A stretch of DNA of 64,000 bases, taken from the NCBI RefSeq assembly GCF_023856365.1, contig NW_026042457.1:186001-250000 (forward strand), read 5' to 3'. The notes below the pieces were generated by a model. The model ran no database searches. It saw only the letters and a list, made by a program, of their open reading frames with translations, and had not been told where the DNA came from. Origin of the DNA: Brienomyrus brachyistius (lineage: Eukaryota > Chordata > Actinopteri > Osteoglossiformes > Mormyridae). Positions 55,054-64,000 of this stretch are shown one piece after another; position 1 is the stretch's first letter; the number at the start of each line of letters is the position of its first letter. A program made the translations under genes and the position numbers.

Positions 55054-57207
55054 TTGTTGTTGATACTGGAGCCTGGTTGCGGTGGTGGGATGGCTCACGG
55101 CGGGTGCCGGAAAATTTCCTTTATTTTCAAATCCAAACCTTGACAGGTATGCTGCTGTTCCAAATCATGGGTGCATGTTACAAGTGCGGAACATATTTTA
55201 ACTTAGTACTAACTTAGCATCATATTTGATCTGATTCGACTGAATATCCCAGGTTTCCATCTCTCATGCATCTGGTGTGACGTGTTTTCAGACTCTCAGG
55301 CTGGCGCAAAGAAATCTTACGGGAATTGAACGTCTCACTCCGGCCAGCTGACCAAAGTTGGTAACCTTGGTATTGTGTGTAGGAGATTCGGTATAACTAT
55401 AATTTCGTTCTCCATTTACATGCCCGTAGTGTCTTTAAGTGTTATGTAGTTTTGCCTGAAACGCAAAAATAAAACAAAGCAATTAAAGCCGTAAGTGGCT
55501 CAAATTGTGCTGTAGCGATTGAAGAACTTTTGTCGGAAGTTGGATTCGAACCCACGCCTTACTTGGGAGAACAGAATACCAGAATAGAGTAGGTTAAGTC
55601 CAGCCTTGGCTTCCAAGCTGACGTTTTTCTACATATGTGCTTGTGTATCATGGACAGTAAGAGGGGGCAGGCAAGGAGAGAATTTCTCTCTTTGGGGATC
55701 AATAGAGTGTTGTTATTATAACGTCTAAAAAGTATGATGGTCTGTCGATAAATCAATAAGAAAATAAATGAAGTCGTTTTCGCGAACACGCTGGAAAAGC
55801 CAGGGGCCGGACCGACTGTAGGGGGCGTGGCCAGAGACAGCCATCTCAGGCTGTCAAGTCTCCCGTTTTGGCCGGGAAACTACCGTATTTTACTTCTCTT
55901 TCCCGCCGTCCTCCCGTATTAGTATTTTCCCGTAAATCTCCCTTATATTATATAGTTGCTGGATAGTGTAGTGGTAAGATCGCCGCCTTTCACACGGGAG
56001 ACCGGGGTTCGAATCCCGGTTGTGGCCAAAAATATATTTTATATATTTTATATATTTATATTTATATTTATATTATATTTTATATAATTTATATTATTTT
56101 ATATTTCCTGTCTTAAAATGTAAGGGATACTGGAGCCTGGTTGCGGTGGTGGGATGGCTCACGGCGGGTGCCGGAAAATTTCCTTTATTTTCAAATCCAA
56201 ACCTTGACAGGTATGCTGCTGTTCCAAATCATGGGTGCATGTTACAAGTGCGGAACATATTTTAACTTAGTACTAACTTAGCATCATATTTGATCTGATT
56301 CGACTGAATATCCCAGGTTTCCATCTCTCATGCATCTGGTGTGACGTGTTTTCAGACTCTCAGGCTGGCGCCTGAGAAACGTCTCACTCCGGCCAGCTGA
56401 CCAAAGTTGGTAACCTTGGTATTGTGTGTAGGAGATTCGGTATAACTATAATTTCGTTCTCCATTTGCATGCCCGAAGTGTCTTTAAGTGTTATGTAGTT
56501 TTGCCTGAAACGCAAAAATAAAACAAAGCAATTAAAGCCGATCAGTGGCTCAAATTGTGCTGTAGCGATTGAAGAACTTTTGTCGGAAGTTGGATTCGAA
56601 CTTGGGATGCCTTACTTGGGAGAACAGAATACCAGAATAGAGTAGGTTAAGTCCAGCCTTGGCTTCCAAGCTGACGTTTTTCTACATATGTGCTTGTGTA
56701 TCATGGACAGTAAGAGGGGGCAGGCAAGGAGAGAATTTCTCTCTTTGGGGATCAATAGAGTGTTGTTATTATAACGTCTAAAAAGTATGATGGTCTGTCG
56801 ATAAATCAATAACAATATCAATGAAGTCAATGTTTATCTAAAGGAATCAGAATTCAGGAAAAGCCAGGGGCCGGACCGAGTGTAGGGGGCGTGGCCAGAG
56901 ACAGCCTGCTGACTGTTCCAAATCATGGGTGCATGTTACAAGTCCGGAACATATTTTAACTTAGTACTAACTTAGCATCATATTTGATCTGATTCGACTG
57001 AATATCCCAGGTTTCCATCTCTCATGCATCTGGTGTGACGTGTTTTCAGACTCTCAGGCTGGCGCAAAGAAATCTTACGGGAATTGAACGTCTCACTCCG
57101 GTCAGCTGACCAAAGTTGGTAACCTTGGTATTGTGTGTAGGAGATTCGGTATAACTATAATTTCGTTCTCCATTTACATGCCCGTAGTGTCTTTAACCGG
57201 CTGCACA
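55054..57207 (+). repeat. Local tandem block, short version (copy B)
   Basis: Holds one tRNA-like unit instead of three and no SINE. It passes from the unit matching A 19320-20345 directly into the part matching A 22255-23390. Contraction in B or expansion in A between the AT tracts that close each unit explains the difference. Confidence 0.85.
55957..56027 (+). pseudogene. tRNA-like sequence (Asp/Glu type, copy B)
   Basis: Same sequence as at 20223, with A and B boxes, TTC at the anticodon position and unpaired acceptor strands. The AT tract just after it is the empty site for the SINE found only in A. Confidence 0.55.
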
Positions 57208-57751
57208 AACTGGATCCGCCTCCATTACGACACAACTTTGCCCTTATTGGCTTAAGAATTTAGTCACATACATGACGTATATCTGCTATTTCTCCCGAGA
57301 AGCAGGTAAAGCAGTGGTAACTGCTTTGTAGTTAATTTACCTGGTAAAATTAAGTTTAAATAAATGATATAAATACTGTAATAGTACTCGTGAGCTTTGT
57401 TTATTTGTTATTAGTTATTGTAATGTTGCGCTGCTTTATTTGTTTAATCGTCTAGTCTGTGGAGACATTCAAGTTAATCAAATAAGAATTGCACTGTACA
57501 CTGTACATGACCATAAAAACTTTGTATCCTTGAAATAAATGTTTTTGATCTTTTCCTTGGCAGTTATCTTTTTACACAGGGCCTCTATGTACACGATAGT
57601 TTTTTTTTTCACGACTAACAGTATGGATCAGGAGTTGGTTATTGTAAAAGAAGTAATGTGCATGCAGGTGATATTTGTATAGATTTATCCACACCCTTGT
57701 AGCAGTGCTGCCATTGCAGTCAGATCTCGCAAACTAGGAGTATTAGTTGTC

Positions 57752-58437
57752 TTTATTTCTCTTTATTTCTTGACGCCAACCCTCTCCATTAATCCGGGCT
57801 TGGGACTGGCACCTACCTGAGCTGGCTTGCTCCCTTAAGTGGCTGGGTTAGGCTAAACTATATATATATATTTACCAAGACTACAATAAAACATCTCGAA
57901 ATGTGTAGTCTAGCAAAACGCAGTTTAAAGAAGGTAGCCTACCTGGCGAAATTGCAAACAAATTAAGGGCGTTAGGCAGCCTTTAGATCCTACCCATCAT
58001 GCACTGCAGTTTTTTGCTAATTCCTCAAATGGAAAACTGTCCATCCATCCATCCATCCATTTTCCAAACCGCTTATCCTACTGGATCGCGGGGGGTCTGG
58101 AGCCTATCCCGGAAGCAATGGGCACGAGACAGGGAACAACTCAGGATGGCGGGCCAGCCCATCGCAGGGCACACTCACACACTATTCACTCACGCATACA
58201 CTCCTATGGGCAATTTAGCAACTCCAATTAGCCTCAGCATGTTTTTGGACTGTGGGGGAAACCAGAGTACCCGGAGGAAACCCCACGATGACATGGGTAG
58301 AACATGCAAACTCCACACACATGTGACCCAGGTGGAGACTCGAACCCGGGCCCTAGAGGTGTGAGGCAACAGTGCTAACCACTGCACCACCATGCTGCCC
58401 CCTAAATGGAAAACCATTAAATACAAAAGGAAAACAA
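57752..58437 (-). repeat. Dispersed repeat, inverted copy split by SINE (copy B)
   Basis: Counterpart of 23935-24620. Confidence 0.75.
58038..58403 (-). mobile_element. tRNA-headed SINE (copy B)
   Basis: Counterpart of 24221-24586 with the same AAATGGAAAAC target duplications. One base differs (GACTGTGGGGG versus GACTGTTGGGG in A). Confidence 0.85.
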
Positions 58438-59416
58438 AAGTGCTGTAAGACTGTATACTTATGTGTATGTTAGTAAAGGCTGTAGCTGACACAACGGACC
58501 CCACTAATTAGAAAGGGGTAATTGTACACATGTGGCATCCAGTATGTTCTTCTATAACAGTTTTTAAAAAAAAAAAAAAACTCACATTACACAAATTGGC
58601 ACTATCAAAACGAGGATTATGGGGAAAATGGGGACTGTGATGGAGATTACATACACGTAGGCATGGTATTTAGTTTTTTTTAATCTGGTCACCTTCCAGA
58701 GTAATTGTAAACTAAAACCATCTTCACCCTATTTGATTCTTTATAAATGGACAATCAGTCGTGCAGTAAATGGGGGTATAGAGAGACACAGAGCTTGTCT
58801 AACAAGAAACCCTGGGAAGCTAACATTAATAGGGTGGGTATGGATAGCAAAACCATTGATACAGATTACAGATTTATATCTCACCTGAACCCTGGCGGGC
58901 TCCGTGCCAATAGGGGTTGGGATTAGGGTTAGTTAACTTAAGTAGTAATATTGATGTGTATATTCTCCTATTCTCCAGTCAGTGAATCGTGAAACGTAAT
59001 GTTAATATGTTTCTATACCTATATGTTCTGCTTAAAAACCCATAAAGGCAAGCACAGTGTTTAGACATTCTGTTACTTAGACTAGTAAACACTAAGATCC
59101 TTCAGCTTTCAATTAACCTGACACAACAGTCTAAACAACAAATGTGTGCCATGTCATTTGTCATCTTTACATCTTGTATCCTTTATATGGTAATTGGATT
59201 TTCAAGGTGGAATTGCAGGTCGATCATTTTAAGGATCTAGATGTAAACCTCCCTGGTGTTGCTTTAATATTTTTTTTGCACAATTTGCTTCACACACTTC
59301 CTCCAGCAGAGAAGCTTACAATACTACACCCCACCAAATGACTGGATGATGCCTTTTTATTTAAGGTCTGGCTGTGAGCCTCGATTACCGATACACTATC
59401 TTCAGGCTCCTGCCGG

Positions 59417-60017
59417 GATCAGTCAGTATGGTGGACCTTTGGAGGAATGGGTACAAAACCATCAGGAAAGTTTGCAGGTGCTTCAAGAGTATGTGAAGGC
59501 TTAGTTGGAGGAACAAGCCACACCACGAAATCGGAAACACAATGAGTTGGTTAATGATTAGGGGTTTGATGAAGGTCAGCTGGTGTGTTTGCGGAACCAT
59601 GTTCGAGGTAAAATACAGGATCATTGGGATGCCTGTTTGTATATGGTAGTTCGGTGTCCCCAAGATCAGGGTGCAGTTTACTCTGCAACTCCAATGGAGG
59701 GGGACGGGGTTGTCCGTCAAGTTCACCGAACAGAGTTGCGTCCAGTACCACAGGGGGTTGTTATGTCAGGGGAAGATGTTCTGGTAATGTCTCCTGAGTC
59801 TGGGTTGCCCACAGGGGCAACAGAAATGGAATCGGATGAGGACTCTGTGATTTTACGGGGACAGGGCTGGTGGGAGGGGTCGCAATAGAGCATCCACAAG
59901 TAGGCCTCGTATAATGGAGGAGGTTATGTCCCCCCCGAGGTGTAGAGACCAGTTAAACGTTCGGTGAGGTCCACCACTGGTCATCATAGCAACCCTTATA
60001 AGTTACCACGGTCAGTG
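59417..60017 (+). pseudogene. Ty3/Gypsy integrase C-terminal remnant (copy B)
   Basis: Counterpart of 25600-26200 with the same internal stops. The open part is 59583-59888. The flanking direct repeats are at 59198-59273 and 60528-60600. Confidence 0.7.
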
Positions 60018-61066
60018 AATGATCGTTCGGTTGGGGAGGAAGACCAGTGGTTTGGGGATAGAATTCTTAGCTGTGATCGTTGGGTCATCAATTTCATTTT
60101 GGGGGATGGATTGTAGCCAGGCAATTATAGGCAGGTATAGGAACTGCAGTTCGGACTGGAGGCATAGCCGGGGCGAGATGGCTGTGCATGTTCCGATGGT
60201 AGGGCATATTGGCAAAGGAGCAGGCACGGGAAAGACAGGCAGGGTCCTGATAGATTTGGTGGAGCATCGGCGGGCATATTGAATTTGCAGTGTAGCAGCC
60301 TTTCTGTTTGCTTGTTTCAGGGGTGAACAATCTTATCCGCAAAGGGCCGGTGTGTATGCAGGTTTTCGCTGCAACTCCCTAATTAGATTTCTAATTAGAG
60401 GACTGATTAGCTGAAGAGTCCTCATACCTGGTTTTGAAGAGCTGACCTAAAGGTTACCCCAAAAACCTGTTTTTTTTTTGTTTGAATGGGGCAGTGAGTC
60501 ATGGGGTAAACTACTGTTCTTTAGGGGTTTTCAAGGTGGAATTACGGGTCGATAATTTTAAGGATCAGGTTGTAAACCTCCCTGGTGTTGCTTTAATATG
60601 TTTTATCTGAGGTTGTATCGTGTATTATCAAGCCAGCCGGCTTAGTGGCCTCGGGAGCGGGGTTTAGTGGGAGCAGCTGGCTAGTTTTATTTTCTTTTTT
60701 GTTTGTGTCTTTTTCTTTGTTGTATGTATATTTTGGGTTCATTATTAGGCAGGCTGGGCCTTTTGGCACCTGTAGTCTGGGTGCTGGATTGCCCATAGGG
60801 GTCTTTTTTATTGCTGTGATTTGCTGTGTCATTCACTAGTGTGATTTGTGCTGGATGTGTTTTTAAGGTTGTGCTGTGGCGTGTACCTGAGCAAACTTTG
60901 GGCAACCTGTTCTCTTGTTGGCTTTATTGACAAAGGGTGGATTAGTCTAATTACGGCCTGCTACAAATAGCTGCATATAACGTATAAAAAAAATCACCTT
61001 ATGGGTGCTCCGTAGGGTAGCAAGATCTTGAGTTTTTTTTACAGTACTCGGGTACGTTTTAAAATT

Positions 61067-61192
61067 TTCGACCAATCAGCAAACATTATTCTGACAGCAT
61101 AGCTGGGAAACCAATGAAAAGTGAGTGCAACGTTCTAGAACTTGACTTCGGGTTGACGCTCCCTATAAAAGAGCTGGGTACTGCTTCAAGGC
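61067..61192 (+). promoter_or_regulatory. CCAAT/heat-shock-like/TATA promoter (copy B)
   Basis: Counterpart of 27250-27375. All four motifs (two CCAAT, GTTCTAGAAC, TATAAAAG) are unchanged. Confidence 0.6.
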
Positions 61193-61262
61193 GTTCAGTT
61201 GGCGCTACCTCCTGATAGAGTAGCACTGTACGGCTCTTGTTCCGTAAAACAACATCAAAAGG

Positions 61263-61551
61263 ATGAAAAAAAAAACAATATTTAAAGAAGACGAAAAAAA
61301 TCAATTTTTAAAGAAGACGAAAAAAACATCGTCTAAAAAAATAAGCCAAAAAAATAATATCCGAAGAAGGAAAAACATGCAAAGTAAAAAAAAACAAACA
61401 AAAATAAAAAACAATATCCAAAGAAGAAGGAAAAAAACATCCAAAGGGAGAAAAGAAGAACTGAAGGGCCAACGAGGTAGGAGGAAATACAAATTTCGTT
61501 TCAGCACCGTTGGAGTGCCAAGCCGTGAAAAGCATTTGGCCAGAAGACAAG
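61263..61551 (+). CDS. Putative first exon, lysine-rich protein (copy B)
   Basis: Counterpart of 27446-27734 with an identical translation and the same GTAAGT donor. Function unknown. Confidence 0.35.
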
Positions 61552-61966
61552 GTAAGTGTTGTATCTGTTATTTTAAAACAGCGCTTTTCAAAATGCTGCT
61601 TTATAATCGTTTGAGATCGTTAGCCAGTGTGACAGCTGAAGGCTTTTTGAGTTTACCAACATAAAGTTTTATTTCTGTATTAGGACATTGTCAGGAACAA
61701 TGATGTGTTCATCGCTATGATGTGGTCAAAAAGCGATGCATTGAATCTTAGAAACATTTGTGATTTTTCAAACGATGCTTTTCCTTTTATTTAATCAGTA
61801 AAATTTCCATCGGTTTTATATAGTGCCCCTTGAAATATGTCTTTAGCTCATTTTCCGGGCATTTTACTAGAATGCATCCTGAGAAATACACAAGCTCTGC
61901 TGCATTTCCGTGCCTCGATGTTTAGTGCCGAGTATAATTGTTGCAGTTGCCTTTTATATATTCCAT

Positions 61967-62672
61967 GAGACCTGTTGGTACCAAGAGAAGTGTGAGACTG
62001 TCAGGGTGAATTTATCATACAATCGCACGCATAAATACCTGAGGGTTGCCAGTCCTTTTGCGTTGTTACAGGAGGACTAGAGCTGACGAGTGTGTTTCTA
62101 CACACTATCAAGGGCATTGTAGTACAGTTTTCTCAGGTGGGAGAATGCTGCCGATCTCCTATTTGACAATACAGCCCTTGATATATTAGAATATTACAGA
62201 ACTAGAAGCCTTTTGCAAGGAAGAATGTGAGAAAATCCCAAGTACAAGAACTGAAAGCCTTTCAGCTGGCTATAAGAAGCGCTTGTAAGCTGTGATATCT
62301 GGCAGAGGAGGTGTTACTAAGTACTGATTACGTAGGGTGCCCAAACTTTTGCAGAGTGCCATAATAATGTTTTTATTTTGTAATTTTGTTCAATTTATGG
62401 CATAAAAAGTAACTATTCATCAATGTTTGCTGAAAATATTGTGTATTTTTCCCCCAGTTCCTAAAGAGACTGTATTAACTGATATTGTTGCTTTTGTAAT
62501 TGAAAAGATGTTATTTGTCAAGGGGTGCCAAACCTTTGCATAAGACTGTACACAGTGTGTGTATGTGTTTATGTGAGTGTGTGTCTGTGTGTGTGTGTGT
62601 ATATATATATATGTGTGTGTGTGTATATATTTCTGTATATGCATGTGTATATATATATTTATATATAGTTCA
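61967..62672 (+). repeat. Degenerate transposon-like relic and microsatellite (copy B)
   Basis: Counterpart of 28150-28855: CCCAAACTTTTGCAG and GCCAAACCTTTGCAT, followed by (TG)n/(TA)n. Confidence 0.4.
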
Positions 62673-62721
62673 CACACATTCAAACTTATTTGAATACACA
62701 TTCAAAATTATTTTTATTATT

Positions 62722-63388
62722 ATTATTTTCGTTTTTTTTTTTTTTTGTGTTTTAAAATTTTTTATTTTTGCAATGGAAATAAAAATAAAGCAGTCCTCCG
62801 TAGAGGAGGGGTGGTGGAGGGAATATATATATATATATACATATATATAAAATAATTGTCACACAACTGGGGTGACATGCCTTTCCTGCTCACCCAATTT
62901 TAGTGCACTTTAGTTATGCATAATGACCTTCTAGTCTCGATACACCCATATATATATATGTATATATATATATAGTTTTTTTTGTTTTTTTTTTTGCAAT
63001 AGACAATAAAAATAACGCAGTTCTCCATAAAGGAGGGATGGTGGATGGAATATATATATACATATATATAAAATAATTGTCACACAACCTGGGTGACATG
63101 CCTTGCCTGCTCACCCAGTTTTAGTGCACCTTAGTTATTCATAATGACCATCTAGTCTCGATACACCCATAAATATATATGTATATATATGTATTGTTTT
63201 TTTTTTTTTTTTTTTTTGCAATAGACAATAAAAATAGCGCAGTTCTCCATAAAGGAGGGATGGTGGATGGAATATATATATACATATATATAAAATAATT
63301 GTCACACAACCTGGGTGACATGCCTTGCCTGCTCACCCAATTTTAGTGCACCTTAGTTATCCATACTGACCATCTAGTCTCGATACAC

Positions 63389-63445
<57 letters not shown>

Positions 63446-63655
63446 CATATATATAGTTTTTTTATTAGCAATAGAAAAGAAAAATAACGCAGTTCTCCGT
63501 AAAGGAGGGATGGTGGATGGAATATATATATATATATATACATTTATATAAAATAATTGTCACACAACCTGGGTGACATGCCTTGCCTGCTCACCCAGTT
63601 TTAGTGCACCTTAGTTATCCATAATGACCATCTAGTCTCGATACACCCATAAATA

Positions 63656-63698
<43 letters not shown>

Positions 63699-63904
63699 TT
63701 TTTATTTTTTTCGTAATGGACAATAAAAATAACGCAGTTCTCTGTAAAGGAGGGATGGTGGATGGAATATATATATACATATATACATTTATATAAAATA
63801 ATTGTCACACAACCTGGGTGACATGCCTTGCCTGCTCACCCAGTTTTAGTGCACCTTAGTTATCCATACTGACCATCTAGTCTCGATACACCCATAAATA
63901 TATA
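62722..63904 (+). repeat. Hybrid minisatellite array at the B/C junction, five units
   Basis: Unit cores near 62800, 63025, 63250, 63500 and 63740. The first two match the beginning of the array upstream of the ERV (28980, 29210). The third has the long T-run subtype of 41028. The last two match 41800 and 42040 next to Tc1. The ERV and most units between these positions are absent. Confidence 0.88.
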
Positions 63905-63906
63905 TA

Positions 63907-64000
63907 CTGAACAAAAATATAAACGCAACACTCTTGTTTCTGCTCCCATTTTTCATGAGATGGACTTAAAGACCTACAATTCATTCCAGATACACAATAT
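63907..64000 (-). mobile_element. Tc1/mariner element, start of a further copy (cut by window end)
   Basis: Begins CTGAACAAAAATATAAACG after TA, identical to 42203 onward for the 94 bases visible. This shows that a third duplication unit (C) follows. Confidence 0.9.

Larger units (their letters stand above)
30562..63100. repeat. Segmental duplication, copy B
   Basis: Second copy in the same orientation, beginning with the complete endogenous retrovirus. Everything listed for copy A between the second Tc1 element and the terminal array recurs here in the same order. The right limit lies inside the minisatellite near 63.1 kb, where sequence typical of the upstream array passes into units otherwise found just before the Tc1 element. 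Copy C starts there and lacks an ERV. The exact boundary cannot be placed because the array units are alike. Confidence 0.9.

Overview
This is vertebrate, most likely ray-finned fish, genomic DNA. The signs are Tc1-type transposons with long inverted repeats, fish-style CR1/L2/Rex-like LINE pieces, a tRNA-headed interspersed repeat, a Ty3/Gypsy integrase remnant, spliced-gene signals, AT microsatellites and a complete endogenous retrovirus (ERV). I cannot name the species. Host genes are few: one broken, spliced cystatin-fold gene of chemerin (RARRES2) type, one unassigned exon-like patch, and one promoter plus lysine-rich first exon of unknown function.

The window is a tandem segmental duplication. 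Copy A covers about 1-30561, copy B about 30562-63100, and copy C starts near 63150 and runs off the end. A and B agree almost base for base: I noticed only a handful of substitutions over about 22 kb outside the microsatellites. The spacing between copies changes in steps (about 37.8 kb, then 35.7 kb, then 33.8 kb) because A carries an extra inverted transposon segment, extra array units, two extra copies of a 0.74-0.81 kb repeat, and one SINE insertion that B lacks. Junctions fall inside a minisatellite array of roughly 0.2-0.3 kb units separated by (AT)n runs. Unequal exchange in the array is the simplest biological explanation; collapsed or duplicated haplotypes in an assembly must be excluded.

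Layout of copy A: env tail and 3' LTR of an ERV (1-1480); array (1481-4143); inverted Tc1 segment forming a 1.6-kb-arm palindrome with the next Tc1 (4144-7635); GC-rich purine-biased block (7638-8905); short repeats; an exon-like patch (9610-9925); chemerin-like pseudogene on the minus strand (about 11.8-13.96 kb); nested LINE pieces (14.1-15.4 kb); LTR-like segment; LINE ORF1 with an SGNH-esterase motif (17881-18558) and a LINE tail; local tandem block with tRNA-like sequences (19.3-23.4 kb); SINEs; Gypsy integrase remnant; promoter/first exon (27.25-27.73 kb); microsatellite; array (28.9-30.56 kb). Copy B repeats this order, starting with the full ERV.

The ERV (30562-39277) is the main content. 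It has two 470-bp LTRs that read as identical, a 5-bp target duplication, a primer-binding site matching tRNA-Tyr, gag with one zinc knuckle, a protease, RT-RNase H-integrase, and a compact env with a gamma-type CX6CC motif. Gag, protease and RT lie in ONE reading frame broken by two TGA codons. The first sits in the context CAA-TGA-CAA-TTA, the classic leaky-stop context. Between the protease and the second TGA lies a domain with two H-x-T/S-x motifs, which I read as a 2H-phosphoesterase-like domain placed between protease and RT. That arrangement, together with the recoding signal, is the best candidate here for an undescribed system.
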